Shown here: positions 8,411 through 17,392 of the stretch, one piece after another
Numbering within the stretch: the first letter of the stretch is position 1
How the letters are laid out: every line of letters starts with the position of its first letter
Assembly: GCA_038249195.1 (NCBI GenBank)
Contig: JBBRWM010000002.1
Location: 248,001-312,000 of the forward strand
Length of the DNA: 64,000 bases
Source of the DNA: JAOUEA01 sp038249195
GTDB lineage: Bacteria; Actinomycetota; UBA4738; HRBIN12
Reading direction: 5' to 3'
Program-made: the position numbers and the translations under genes
Notes under the pieces: generated by a model
The model's database searches: none
Told to the model about the DNA's origin: nothing
What the model saw: the letters and a program-made list of their open reading frames with translations, nothing else

Positions 8411-9054
8411 TGGGCGTCCGGCGCGCCGCCCTGGTCGGCGGGGCCGGTCCCGTTGGCTTCCTCGTGATGTCGTTCTCGATGGCGGCGCTGCGCCCGGAGC
8501 TCATCCACGCGCAGGGATGGGCGAGCTGGCCCAGCAACATGGCCACCGGCGGCCCGCCGGCGTCGATCCCGCAGACCCTGGCGTTCGTGTGGCTGGGGAG
8601 CTGCTACCTGGTGTTCGCGCTCGGCGCGCTGCGGCCCGTGCTTCGGTCGCGCTGGGTGACGTGGGCGTTCGTGCTGATCGCCTGCGGCGACCTGCTCCTG
8701 GCGTTCACCACCGACGTGCCGGACGTGCGTCCCACGTGGCACGGGTCGGTGCACCTCGCCGGGGTCGTGCTGGCCACGGCGGCCACGGTCGTGGCCACCG
8801 CTGCGTCCCTCGTCGTCGTGCGGGGCCGGCCCGGCTGGCGCTCCTGGCGGATCGCCTCCGCGATCATCTTCGCCTCGGCGCTGATCGGGCTCATCGGAGG
8901 GTTCGACCGAGGCTGGGCGAAGGTCGCGTACGTGTTGGGCATCACGCTGCCGGTCCTGGTGCTCGTCCGCTGCGTCCTGCGGAAGCCGCGTCCTGCGTCT
9001 GCGACGTACGGTCGGGCCCGCCGTCGGTCATCGGGTGGGCCGACCGATGCATGA
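8410..9054 (+). CDS. DUF998-type integral membrane protein
   Basis: 214 residues with about six hydrophobic segments: one at the N-terminus, paired helices around residues 55-105, and TM helices starting VHLAGVVLATAATVVAT and ASAIIFASALIGLIGG. The pattern of a PTWHG histidine before a helix and the overall layout match the DUF998 family, whose function is not known. It begins one base inside the psuG stop. Its last 113 nt are also covered by the convergent gene ending at 8942, which is unusual for two real genes and leaves the exact 3' boundary of one of them in doubt. Confidence 0.65.
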   Translation: MGVRRAALVGGAGPVGFLVMSFSMAALRPELIHAQGWASWPSNMATGGPPASIPQTLAFVWLGSCYLVFALGALRPVLRSRWVTWAFVLIACGDLLLAFTTDVPDVRPTWHGSVHLAGVVLATAATVVATAASLVVVRGRPGWRSWRIASAIIFASALIGLIGGFDRGWAKVAYVLGITLPVLVLVRCVLRKPRPASATYGRARRRSSGGPTDA

Positions 9055-10867
9055 CCCACCAGACTCCCCAGCCCGCGCCCGCGGCCGCGAGCATGAGGCT
9101 CAGGCCCCTGGCGCCGCTCATGGGCACGCCGAGACGGCTCGCGACGGTGCCGACGAGCCCGAGGACCGCCATGGCCATGGCCGGCGCGATCGCGACCCGG
9201 CCCGCTGCCGGGAGGTCGGTGAGGCCGCTCGCCCACCCCGAGCCCACGGCGCCGAGGACCAGGAGGATCAACGCCCACCATCCCACGAGCGCGGGCCAGG
9301 ACGGCGCGCGGGGGAGCGGTGCGGCGTCGATCCGGCCGGCCGGAGCCGGCCCGGCGACGAGGGTGATGCCGCCGCCCAGCGGGGTGCCCGCCGGGCTCCC
9401 CCCCAGGAGCGTGTCCAGGACCACGACCGCGGACCCGGGCGGCGGAACGAGGGGCGTTCCTCCGGAGGAGACCAGGGAGCCGTCGGCGCGCACGCGCGCG
9501 CTCGCGAGCGAGACGTCGGGGATCCGATCGGCGGGGAGCCCGGCCCGGATCAGGTCCAAGGGCGCGCTGCCTCGACTGGGCGCGGTGAGGAAGAGCACCG
9601 GCGTGGCCGCGGGCGTCTGCGCGAGGTAGCCGGCCACCGTGCGCACCTGGGCGAGCTGCGCGGCGTCGATCCGCGGCGAGGCCAGGTCCCACCACACGTG
9701 AGCCCCCGCGCCCACGAACGCCATCACGGTCACCACGGCCAGCCCGATCCCCGCCGCCGTGCCGGCGCCCGGCCACCGGTTGCCCGCGCGCGTCCAGATG
9801 GCAAGGGCACCCAGCACGACCAACGCGGGGATCACGAACGCGAACCCCGCCCACCGATACGGTGGGGTCGGCAGGTGCAGCACGTACCAGGCGCCCAGGC
9901 CCACCAGGGCGAGGCAGGCCCAGATCGCGGGGAGCGCCACGCCCCAGCGTCGCTCGCCGCCGCGGTCCGAGGCCACGAGCGCGGTGCCGATCGTGGCGAG
10001 GGGAAGCGTCCACCACAGGGCCATCGAGGGCAGACGTTCGCGGATGAACGTGAGCGACCCGGGCCCGCCGTAGTGCACGTGCGGAAGGTGGCCGGGCAGC
10101 TCGGGCGCGAACAACAGCCCGATGCCGCCGAGCACCCCTCCACCCAGCAGCATCCACCCCAACCGACGACCTCCGGCCACGGGTCCCCAGGCGCGATCGA
10201 GGGCCAAACGCCGGGCGATCGTCAGGACCAGGGCGAAGGCCGCCAACACGGCCGCGAGGACCGCCGCGAACATCCAGTGGTAGAGCACCCCGCCCGCGAG
10301 CAGCAACGCTCCGGCCGCCACACCCCGTCCGCGCGCGCTCACGCGCAGCGCCGCCACCGCCAGCGCGATCGCGATCACGTCGAACGCGAGGGCCGTGGCG
10401 TAGCCCACCGCGGTCCACGCGATGAACGCCGATCCGCCCACCGCGAGGGCGACCGCACCGGAGCGGCCCCGTCCCTCCAGGAGCCCGTCCGCGGCCATCG
10501 CGCCGGCGCCCAGCCCGATGAGCGCCGCCATCGCCGCGGGGAACACCCACGCCAGCGCGAGGGGCGAGGCGCCCGTCGCCGTGCGCAGCAGGCTCAGGAG
10601 CACGGGATAGGCGGGCCGGTAGCCGAGCGCCTTGCGGTCGCCGAAGACCTCCGGGCTCAGGCTGTCGACGCCCGCTCCGTGCACCATCTCCGCCCGCCAC
10701 ACGTACCCCGCCGTGTCGAAGCCGAACGGCATCGTGGCGGCGTCGCGCAGGAACGGGGCGAGGTAGAGGCCGCCGATCACGATCGCCGGAGCCACGATCG
10801 CCAGGAGGGAGCCCAGGAGGGAGCCTGGCCGCGACCGGAACGAGGACCGGGACGGGGCGGCCATCAT
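8942..10867 (-). CDS. Large multi-pass membrane protein, GT-C glycosyltransferase-like
   Basis: 641 residues with roughly 12 hydrophobic helices. An acidic, aromatic first periplasmic loop (GFDTAGYVWRAEMVHGAG) follows the first transmembrane helix, where GT-C enzymes (mannosyl-, arabinosyl-, oligosaccharyl-transferases) keep their catalytic Asp. A soluble region (about 420-520) near the C-terminus precedes three final helices. It overlaps the GT2 gene upstream by 4 nt (ATGA) and so belongs to the sqdB operon. I infer a transferase that uses a polyprenyl-phosphate-linked sugar on the outer face of the membrane; no named family can be given. Its 3' end overlaps the convergent DUF998 gene. Confidence 0.6.
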   Translation of the reverse strand: MMAAPSRSSFRSRPGSLLGSLLAIVAPAIVIGGLYLAPFLRDAATMPFGFDTAGYVWRAEMVHGAGVDSLSPEVFGDRKALGYRPAYPVLLSLLRTATGASPLALAWVFPAAMAALIGLGAGAMAADGLLEGRGRSGAVALAVGGSAFIAWTAVGYATALAFDVIAIALAVAALRVSARGRGVAAGALLLAGGVLYHWMFAAVLAAVLAAFALVLTIARRLALDRAWGPVAGGRRLGWMLLGGGVLGGIGLLFAPELPGHLPHVHYGGPGSLTFIRERLPSMALWWTLPLATIGTALVASDRGGERRWGVALPAIWACLALVGLGAWYVLHLPTPPYRWAGFAFVIPALVVLGALAIWTRAGNRWPGAGTAAGIGLAVVTVMAFVGAGAHVWWDLASPRIDAAQLAQVRTVAGYLAQTPAATPVLFLTAPSRGSAPLDLIRAGLPADRIPDVSLASARVRADGSLVSSGGTPLVPPPGSAVVVLDTLLGGSPAGTPLGGGITLVAGPAPAGRIDAAPLPRAPSWPALVGWWALILLVLGAVGSGWASGLTDLPAAGRVAIAPAMAMAVLGLVGTVASRLGVPMSGARGLSLMLAAAGAGWGVWWVMHRSAHPMTDGGPDRTSQTQDAASAGRSGRAPGPAA

Positions 10868-11931
10868 CTCAGCCAGGTCTGGATGATGACCTTCGAGAAG
10901 TAATACCCGTACTTCAGGGACTTGGGTTTCTTGGATTTTCCGCCCTTGCGCGCCTCGATCGTGACGGGGACCTCCTTCACCGTGGCCTTGTGGCGGAGTG
11001 CCTCGATGAGGATCTCGCTCGTCCAGAACTGGTCTTGCTCGAGCACGAGCTGCTTGAGGAGGTCGGCGCGCGCGGCGCGGTACCCGCTGGAGGGGTCCGT
11101 GATGCGCCGACCGGTCAGGACCGTGATGAATCGCGAGAAGAAATGCACGCCGAGGTGGCGGACGAGGCTCTCCTTCTCGAAGGTGCCCAGCAGGCGAGAC
11201 CCGTTCACGTAGTCGGCCTCTCCGGCCACGATGGGCCCGATCATCACCGAGATCTCCTCCGGCTGGTGCTGGCCGTCGGCGTCGAGCGTCACCACGATAT
11301 CGGCGCCGAGCTTCAGCGCGATGTCGTAGCCCACGCGCAGCGCCAGCCCGCCTCCGCGCCGGATCGGCAGTTCCGCCACGAACGCGCCGGCCGCGCGCGC
11401 GACCTCCGCCGTGCGGTCCTCGGAGCCGTCGCTCACCACCAGGGGGACCAACCGGTAGCCGTCGATGAACTCGGGGATCCGATGGATGACCGAGGCCACG
11501 TTCTCGGCCTCGTTGAACGCGGGGGACACCGTCACCAGGCGGGGACCCTCCGGGAGCGCAGCCGCGCGCTCCCAGTCGAACCGTTCCTGGCCCATCGCCT
11601 CGACCAGCAGCCGGATGCTCCGTTCGTTCACGTCGGCGGCCGACTGCACGCGAAGGAGCAAGAAGAACAGCACGAGGACGGCCACCATGAGGACGAAGAT
11701 CAGCCGCGTGCGCGCTTCGGACTCAACCTGGTTCTGCGGAGGGTTGAAGTTGAACGTCTTGAAGATCGGGTCGAACGCGTTGGGCCAGATCGCCAGCACG
11801 ATCACGAGCAGCGACAGGATGATCGCGATGATGAGGGTGAGTCGGCTGATCCCGCGCCGCGCGTGCCCGCGCACGGCGAACAAGGCGAACCCCAGCGCGG
11901 CGATGATGCCGAGGTACCGGAGCGCGGACAT
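10864..11931 (-). CDS. GT2 family glycosyltransferase, DPM/GtrB-like, membrane anchored
   Basis: 355 residues. Three hydrophobic helices occupy the first 90 residues, followed by a cytosolic GT-A domain with VTVSPAFNEAENVASVI, VSDGSEDRTAEVARAAG, VTLDADGQHQPEEI (the DXD metal site) and DPSSGYRA. These are the marks of dolichol/undecaprenyl-phosphate glycosyltransferases. It starts 5 nt after sqdB ends and overlaps the GT-C-like gene, so it may load the UDP-sulfoquinovose made by SqdB, or another sugar, onto a polyprenyl phosphate. The acceptor and donor are inferred from context. The longer upstream reading frame is a shadow of sqdB; ATG 11931 is the start. Confidence 0.83.
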   Translation of the reverse strand: MSALRYLGIIAALGFALFAVRGHARRGISRLTLIIAIILSLLVIVLAIWPNAFDPIFKTFNFNPPQNQVESEARTRLIFVLMVAVLVLFFLLLRVQSAADVNERSIRLLVEAMGQERFDWERAAALPEGPRLVTVSPAFNEAENVASVIHRIPEFIDGYRLVPLVVSDGSEDRTAEVARAAGAFVAELPIRRGGGLALRVGYDIALKLGADIVVTLDADGQHQPEEISVMIGPIVAGEADYVNGSRLLGTFEKESLVRHLGVHFFSRFITVLTGRRITDPSSGYRAARADLLKQLVLEQDQFWTSEILIEALRHKATVKEVPVTIEARKGGKSKKPKSLKYGYYFSKVIIQTWLR

Positions 11932-11936
11932 GGCGC

Positions 11937-13121
11937 CTAGGGCGTGGTCGCGTCCGCGTCCGCGTCCGCCGGCTGCCAACGGTCGCCGGGCAGGATGTGA
12001 TCCGTGATCACGCGATCCCGATAGCGCTGCATCGTGGCGAACATCGTCTCGATCAGCGCCTCGCTCAGCAGGTGCGGCTTCAGGCCGAGGTCCAGCAGCT
12101 TGGTGTGCGCGGGGTGGTAGTAGTGCTCCTCGAGTTCCACCCTCGGGTTGCGGATCGGATCGATGGCGACGTCCAGGCCCACCTCGGCGCCGGCCTTCTG
12201 CACGATCTCGGCGAGCTGCAGCACCGAGAAGTCCTCGGTGAACTGGTTGAACACGCGCATCTCGCCGCGCTCGGCGGGGTTGAGGACCGCGAGCTCGACG
12301 CACTGCAGGGTGTCCACGATGTTGAGGTACCCGCGCGTCTGACCACCCGTCCCGTAAACGGTGAGCGGATGTCCGATGACGGCCTGCAGGCAGAACCGGT
12401 TCAGCGCGGTGCCGAAGACGTCGTCGTAGTCGAAGCGCGTGAGGAGCCGGTCGTCCAGCTGCGTCTCGTCCGTCGCGATCCCGTAGACGACGCCCTGGTT
12501 CAGGTCGGTGGCGCGCATGCCCCATACGCGGCACGCGAAGTGGATGTTGTGGGAGTCGTGGACCTTCGACAGGTGATACATCGAGCCCGGGAGCTTGGGG
12601 AACGGAAGCGTGTCGCTGCGCCCGTTGTGCTCGATGGTGATGTAGCCCTCCTCGATGTCGATGTCGGGCGTCCCGTACTCGCCCATCGTCCCGAGCTTCA
12701 CGAGGTGGGCCTCGGGGGTGATGTCGCGGATCGCGTAGATCACGTTCAGGGTGTTCACGACGTTGTTCGTCTGCGTGAAGACGGCGTGATCGCGGTCCTT
12801 CATGGAGTAGGGGGCCGAGGGCATCTCTCCGTAGTGGATGACCGCCTCGGGACGGAAGGCATCGAAGAGGTTCTCCGTGACCTCCCAGTCGCACAGATCG
12901 CCTTCGGTGTAGCCGATGTCGTGGCCCGTGACGTCCTTCCAGGCCGCGACGCGCTCGGGCAGGCCCGCCGCGATGGGCGTGAGGGAATCGGTGCCCGCCT
13001 CCCGGTGCGCCCGACGCCGGAGGTAGTTGTCGACGACGTGGACCTCGTGGCCGCGGTTCGAGAACCGCATCGCGGTGGGCCACCCGAGGTATCCGTCGCC
13101 GCCCAGGATGAGGATGCGCAT
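11937..13121 (-). CDS. sqdB: UDP-sulfoquinovose synthase (SqdB/SQD1/Agl3 family)
   Basis: 394 residues of the short-chain dehydrogenase/epimerase fold. It makes UDP-sulfoquinovose from UDP-glucose and sulfite. The match is close over the whole length: GGDGYLGWPTA (NAD loop), VVDNYLRRR, IHYGEMPSAPYSMKDRDHA, the LGTMGEYGTPDIDIEEG block, SMYHLSKVHDSHN with the YxxxK pair, DLNQGVVYG and GGQTRGYLN. ATG 13121 is chosen because AAAGGA lies 5 nt upstream and the NAD loop follows directly. In plants and cyanobacteria the product feeds sulfolipid; in Sulfolobus Agl3 it feeds an N-glycan. The downstream GT2 and GT-C-like genes, rather than an SqdX-type GT4, favour a glycoconjugate here. Confidence 0.93.
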   Translation of the reverse strand: MRILILGGDGYLGWPTAMRFSNRGHEVHVVDNYLRRRAHREAGTDSLTPIAAGLPERVAAWKDVTGHDIGYTEGDLCDWEVTENLFDAFRPEAVIHYGEMPSAPYSMKDRDHAVFTQTNNVVNTLNVIYAIRDITPEAHLVKLGTMGEYGTPDIDIEEGYITIEHNGRSDTLPFPKLPGSMYHLSKVHDSHNIHFACRVWGMRATDLNQGVVYGIATDETQLDDRLLTRFDYDDVFGTALNRFCLQAVIGHPLTVYGTGGQTRGYLNIVDTLQCVELAVLNPAERGEMRVFNQFTEDFSVLQLAEIVQKAGAEVGLDVAIDPIRNPRVELEEHYYHPAHTKLLDLGLKPHLLSEALIETMFATMQRYRDRVITDHILPGDRWQPADADADATTP

Positions 13122-13173
13122 GGACGTCCTTTCGAAGGAGGAGACCCCGAACCGGGGCCCCAGCGGTCGGGTC

Positions 13174-13179
13174 ATCCTA
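13174..13179 (-). promoter_or_regulatory. Candidate -10 (TAGGAT) for the sqdB operon
   Basis: TAGGAT on the minus strand lies about 50 nt before the sqdB start and would give a leader of about 45 nt containing a GGAG-rich stretch and the AAAGGA site. No clear -35 is seen. Confidence 0.35.
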
Positions 13180-13217
13180 GCAAGCGGGGCGCGGCCCTTC
13201 GGGACCCCTCGCCGAGG

Positions 13218-14468
13218 CTAAGCCAGGTCCGCGAGGGCCTCCAGGACGCGATCCACCTCGTCGGACGTGTGGTAGTGGCAGAAGCCGATGCGCACCGCGC
13301 CGCCGTCGTCGAGGATGCCCAGACGCTGCATCAGCTCCATCGCGTAGTAGTGCCCGTCCCACACGAAGATCCCCCGCTCGCCGAGGGCCGCGGCGGTCTT
13401 GGCCGGATGGTGGCCGCCCAGCCGCAGGGCGAAGGTGGGGGTCCGCTCGTCCAGGCGATCGGGATCGCTCACGCCCCACAGGCGGGCGCCTTCGATGCGC
13501 GCGAGGCCCTCGAGGAATCGGCCAGCGAGGGCGCGCTCGTGCTCGCCGAAGACCGCGAACGCCGCACGAACGGCCGCCCCGCGCGAGTCGTCGACCGGCT
13601 CGCCGTGGTCGCGCCCCGCCTCGGCGAGATAGTCGACGGCTGCCACGAATCCGGCGAGGCCCTCGTGGTTCTGCGTGCCGGTCTCCCAGCGCTCGGGCGA
13701 GGGGTAGCCCTGCGCCGGCCGCACGCGATAGGGGTCCCAACCGTCGAGGACGGCAGGGCTCCCGGCCAGCATCCCCAGGTGTGGCCCGAACACCTTGTAC
13801 GGCGAGACGCTCACCAGGTCCGCACCCAGCGCGTCGAAGTCGATGGCGCGGTGCTGGGCCAGGTGGACGCCGTCCACCACCACCAGCGCGCCCACCTCCT
13901 TCGCCGAGCGCACGAGCGCCGCGGCCGGAGTGATCGTGCCCACGCCGTTGGATGCGAGGGTGAAGGCCACCAGGCGCGTGCGGTCGCCGAGCGCCTCGTG
14001 GAAGGACGTCACGTCCAGCGTGGCGTCCTCGGGCCGCACGTCGACCCAGCGCACGGTGGCGCCGGCGTCGCGCGCCGCCAGCGCCCAGGGCCTGATGTTC
14101 GCGTCGTGGTCCAGACGCGTCACCACGACCTCGTCGCCGGGCTCGAGCGTGCGCGAGAAGGAGTGCGCCGCGTGGAACAGCAGGGAGGTGGAGTTGGGGC
14201 CGAACACGATCCGCTCCGGCGACGTCCCCACGAGGTCCGCCCCCGCCCGCCGCGCGGCGTCCACGACGCGCTGGGTTTCGCGACTCGTGGCGAACGCCCC
14301 GTCCAGGTTGGAGATCCCCTCGCGGTAGCGCGCGGCCACCCCCTCGATCACGGTGTCGGGCACCTGGGAGCCGCCCGGGGCGTCGACGATCACGGCGGGG
14401 CGGCCATCATGGGTGCGGCGAAGGGCCGGGAACCGGGCACGGAGCGCGGAGAGATCGGGTGCGGTCAT
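13218..14468 (-). CDS. Cysteine desulfurase-like protein, class V aminotransferase (VC1184 type)
   Basis: 416 residues, PLP-dependent. Family blocks are DAPGGSQVPDTVIEGVA (about 29-45), NLDGAFATSRETQ, FGPNSTSLLFHAA, TRLDHDANIRPW, VVDGVHLAQH with D199 and H202, and SPYKVFGPHLG with the PLP lysine K225. This set fits the cysteine desulfurase-like subfamily rather than housekeeping IscS/SufS; the mobile active-site cysteine loop of true desulfurases is not obvious, so sulfur transfer is uncertain. No SUF or Isc genes are adjacent. ATG 14468 is the start; it is divergent from the LLM oxidoreductase with 49 nt between them. Confidence 0.85.
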   Translation of the reverse strand: MTAPDLSALRARFPALRRTHDGRPAVIVDAPGGSQVPDTVIEGVAARYREGISNLDGAFATSRETQRVVDAARRAGADLVGTSPERIVFGPNSTSLLFHAAHSFSRTLEPGDEVVVTRLDHDANIRPWALAARDAGATVRWVDVRPEDATLDVTSFHEALGDRTRLVAFTLASNGVGTITPAAALVRSAKEVGALVVVDGVHLAQHRAIDFDALGADLVSVSPYKVFGPHLGMLAGSPAVLDGWDPYRVRPAQGYPSPERWETGTQNHEGLAGFVAAVDYLAEAGRDHGEPVDDSRGAAVRAAFAVFGEHERALAGRFLEGLARIEGARLWGVSDPDRLDERTPTFALRLGGHHPAKTAAALGERGIFVWDGHYYAMELMQRLGILDDGGAVRIGFCHYHTSDEVDRVLEALADLA

Positions 14469-14517
14469 GCGGATAGACTCGCGTGCTAACGCGCCCGCGG
14501 CAACCCGGAGGCTGACC

Positions 14518-15351
14518 GTGCGTTTCGGACTCGAGACCGAGCAGCACCACCTGCGCTTCGATGAGCTCGTCCACCGCGCGTGGATGGCGGAGGAGCTCGG
14601 CCTGGACGGGGTGTGGGTGTGCGACCATTTCCTGCCGCTGATCGGCGACCCGAAAGGCCCGAACCTCGAGGCATGGACCCTCCTGGCGGGTCTGGCGCGC
14701 GAGACCTCGACGATCCGCCTGGGCACGATGGTGACCGGGATGACGCATCGGTGGCCGGCGGTTCTGGCGGCCCAGGTCCTCACCGTGGACCAGCTCTCGA
14801 ACGGCAGGGTGGAGTGCGCCGTGGGCGCGGCGTGGAACGAGGCGGAACACGCGGCCTACGGGATCCCGTTCCCCTCGGTCGGCGATCGGATGGATGGGCT
14901 GGAGGAGGGGGTACAGATCCTCCGGGCCCTGTTCACCCAGGACGACGTGACCTTCCGGGGCCGCAGGTACTCCCTGGGATCGGCCACCTTGCATCCGCGA
15001 CCCGTGCAGCGGCCGAATCCGCCGATCTGGGTAGGGGGCACCGGAAGAACGCGCACGCTGCCGATCGCGGGACGCCACGCCGACGCGTGGCACGGCTGGG
15101 CCGACGACGCCGCCGAGTATCGGGAGATACGCGGGATCGTCGACGACGCGGCGGGCGCCGCGGGGCGTGACCCCGCGAGCATCCTGCGCGCGTCCAGCCT
15201 GTCGATCGCCGAGCCGTGGGACGAGGTGCGCGCCGCCTACGATTGGATGGCCGCCGAGGGCATCGGCTACCTCATGCTGGAGTGGCCGAGCCAGGGCGAG
15301 CCCCGCATCCGGGAGTTCGTGGAGTCGATCGCCCCGTCCCTCGGGACCTGA
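14518..15351 (+). CDS. LLM-class, probably F420-dependent, oxidoreductase
   Basis: 277 residues of the luciferase-like monooxygenase TIM barrel. Visible blocks are RFGLETEQHHLRFDELV at the N-terminus, EELGLDGVWVCDHFLPL, IRLGTMVTGMTHRWPAVLA, DQLSNGRVECAVGAAWNEAEH and HPRPVQRPNPPIWVGG. This short actinobacterial type normally uses coenzyme F420 rather than flavin; the substrate is unknown. GTG 14518 is supported by CGGAG 9-13 nt upstream. A TAGACT (14473-14478) in the divergent gap is a possible -10. Confidence 0.88.
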   Translation: MRFGLETEQHHLRFDELVHRAWMAEELGLDGVWVCDHFLPLIGDPKGPNLEAWTLLAGLARETSTIRLGTMVTGMTHRWPAVLAAQVLTVDQLSNGRVECAVGAAWNEAEHAAYGIPFPSVGDRMDGLEEGVQILRALFTQDDVTFRGRRYSLGSATLHPRPVQRPNPPIWVGGTGRTRTLPIAGRHADAWHGWADDAAEYREIRGIVDDAAGAAGRDPASILRASSLSIAEPWDEVRAAYDWMAAEGIGYLMLEWPSQGEPRIREFVESIAPSLGT

Positions 15352-15375
15352 ATCAGGCTGCGCAGAGGTCCTGGA

Positions 15376-16002
15376 TCAGGCCGAGACCGGCGTGGCCTCG
15401 ACGCTCCCGGGTAGCTCGGGTGCGTTCCACCCCGGCGGGGGACGCCAGCGCTCCCAGTCCTCGTCGAACGGCGGTTCGTGCAGCATCACGCGCTCGGCGG
15501 CGCGCTCGCCGGCCGCGCGGAACCCAGCGGCCTCCTGCGGGGAGAACAGCCCTTCCTCGACGGCCTGCTCGAGCTCGTCCTCGTCCTTCCAGCGCCAGCT
15601 CGATCGGTCGGACGAGACGAGGACGTCCAGCACGTGCTCCCGGGTGTCGAAGCCGATGTCCGTGCGACGCAGCGGAGACTGGAGGTTGACGTACCACCCG
15701 CGGAACGCGCCGGAGTCCCCGTCCCAGGACGCCAGGATCGCGTACGACGTGTCGGGGAACGCGAAGGACAAGACGTGGTCGTGGTGCACCTCGTGCTCCT
15801 TGAGTCGCCAGCGGCGGTCGGGGATGCGCACAGGCGCCCCCTCCTCGTCCTCGGGCTCGAGGGCGTGGATCACGGGGGGCACGTAGAAGATCGACCGTGC
15901 GGGGGTGTCTTCGACCACGGTGACCGGACGGGCACAGAAGACGCGACCGTCCCACACCTCGCGGAGCACGACGACGTCCCCGCTCTTGAACCGGCGCTCC
16001 AT
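15376..16002 (-). CDS. DUF402 family protein
   Basis: 208 residues. The N-terminus FKSGDVVVLREVW, the RRWRLKEHEVHHDHVLSFAFPD stretch and WYVNLQSPLRRTDIGFDTREHVLDVLVS match the DUF402 fold, in which some members (FomD, nucleotide phosphatases) bind divalent metal through the acidic residues after YVNLQ. The enzyme activity of this member is unknown. It converges with the LLM gene across 24 nt. Confidence 0.82.
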   Translation of the reverse strand: MERRFKSGDVVVLREVWDGRVFCARPVTVVEDTPARSIFYVPPVIHALEPEDEEGAPVRIPDRRWRLKEHEVHHDHVLSFAFPDTSYAILASWDGDSGAFRGWYVNLQSPLRRTDIGFDTREHVLDVLVSSDRSSWRWKDEDELEQAVEEGLFSPQEAAGFRAAGERAAERVMLHEPPFDEDWERWRPPPGWNAPELPGSVEATPVSA

Positions 16003-16042
16003 ACCTTCACCCTAATGGCTCCGAACCACGTCCCCCGATCGG

Positions 16043-16897
16043 CTACGCGTTCGAAGCGAGCTCCGCGCGAACCTGGTCCCCGGTGAGGGCCTCAGAGCGG
16101 GCCCGCAGGTCCAGGTACAGGAGCACCGAGACCAGGGCCGCGAACGGCACGGTGATGATCCGGCCGATCGAGTCCATGATCCAGTACAGCAGCCAGTTGT
16201 TCCCTCCCAGCGCGTTGAAGATCCCCGAGACGATGCCGGTGATCAGCCCCGTGACGATGACGACGCCCACCACGTGCCAGAAATGACCCCGCACGAGGTT
16301 CCAAGAGCGGCCGAGCGACTCCGTCCCGCGCTTGTTCTCGAACAGCAGGGCGGGGATCACGACGGTCAAGAAGATCGCGATGATGAGTCCGGGGATCACG
16401 AACAGGATCAGCCCGCCGAGGATGCACAGGCCCGCCAGGATCGAGATCCATAGGACGTTGCCGAGATGACGGAACCCCCAGCGATAGCTCTCGTTCGCGT
16501 CGACCGGGTCACCGACCGTTGCCTCACCCGCGGCGCGCGCGATCGCGGCCTGTACCACGAACGACATGATGAAGGCCAGCGCGAGGCCGAGGGCGAGCAG
16601 GAACAGGACCACGGCGGCGCTCTGCGGTTGGCAGACCTTGGCCGTGACGAACGGGCTGTTCACCGTGTCGCAGCTCGTCTTGAAGGCGAGCTTGGTGAGG
16701 AGCGCACCGATCAGGGACAGCGGGATGACCACGATGGCCACGATGCCGATGAGCTTGGCCGCGTTCGCTTTGTAGATGTCGAACGCGGCCGTGAGGATGT
16801 CGCCGAGCCCGCGCTGCGGCAATGACCCGCCCCCTCCGGCGCTGGGCGGTGGTGGTGGTGGCGGTGGCGCGGAGAACCCACCGATATCGTCGGACAT
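16043..16897 (-). CDS. Multi-pass membrane protein, GPDP-membrane-domain-like
   Basis: 284 residues. A proline/glycine-rich cytosolic N-terminus (eight consecutive prolines about residue 11) is followed by GLGDILTAAFDIYKANAAKLIG and five or six long hydrophobic helices. The layout and the LGRSWNLVRGHFW motif resemble membrane domains related to glycerophosphodiester phosphodiesterase and the large actinobacterial group annotated as hypothetical membrane proteins. No catalytic residues can be named. A good GGGAGG lies 6 nt before the ATG. The small membrane gene upstream (16922-17392) is on the same strand 24 nt away, so the two are likely cotranscribed. Confidence 0.7.
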   Translation of the reverse strand: MSDDIGGFSAPPPPPPPPSAGGGGSLPQRGLGDILTAAFDIYKANAAKLIGIVAIVVIPLSLIGALLTKLAFKTSCDTVNSPFVTAKVCQPQSAAVVLFLLALGLALAFIMSFVVQAAIARAAGEATVGDPVDANESYRWGFRHLGNVLWISILAGLCILGGLILFVIPGLIIAIFLTVVIPALLFENKRGTESLGRSWNLVRGHFWHVVGVVIVTGLITGIVSGIFNALGGNNWLLYWIMDSIGRIITVPFAALVSVLLYLDLRARSEALTGDQVRAELASNA

Positions 16898-16921
16898 CGA
16901 ACCCCTCCCTTCGTGAGGCGC

Positions 16922-17392
16922 CTAGGCCTCCGGCTCTTTGAAGTGGAGCCAGCTTCCGTAGCCGACCACGGCCAGCAGCACGAGTCCGATCCACGCGGCG
17001 AAGGCGGCGTGGTTCGTGACCACGAGGAGGAACTTCAAGACGCCGAAGCCCACGACCCCGAAGCCCAGGTAGGCGGCCACCTTCGAAGACGCCATCGGCA
17101 GCGACCCCGTGATCTCGGCGTTGGTCAGACGAACCACTTCGAACACCAGCAGGGCGATCAACAGCAGGCCCATGATGAGCCCCGCGAAACTTCCGTCGCC
17201 GCCCCATGCGCTGGCCTTCCCGCAGAAGTTGCCGATGGGTCCTGCGTCAACGCACACCTTCTGCCAGGACAAGAAGCTGTCCACGAGCAGCAAGATGCCA
17301 CCGACCAGCACGATCTTGGTGGCGGTGGCCATCGACGCCATGTCGAATGACGGCTTCGGCCTCTGAGGGGATGTACCTCCCGCGTCGTCCAT
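16922..17392 (-). CDS. Small four-helix membrane protein, unknown function
   Basis: 156 residues with four hydrophobic helices (starting MATATKIVLVGGILLLVDSF, AGLIMGLLLIALLVF, VAAYLGFGVVGFGVLKFL and AAWIGLVLLAVVGYG). A short first loop contains two cysteines (KVCVDAGPIGNFCG) that could form a disulfide outside the cell. The start at 17392 has AGAGAGGAAACC directly upstream, a good ribosome site. The family is not recognised; the loop recalls DUF350/Tat-accessory type small proteins only superficially. It is probably in one transcript with 16043-16897. Confidence 0.6.
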   Translation of the reverse strand: MDDAGGTSPQRPKPSFDMASMATATKIVLVGGILLLVDSFLSWQKVCVDAGPIGNFCGKASAWGGDGSFAGLIMGLLLIALLVFEVVRLTNAEITGSLPMASSKVAAYLGFGVVGFGVLKFLLVVTNHAAFAAWIGLVLLAVVGYGSWLHFKEPEA

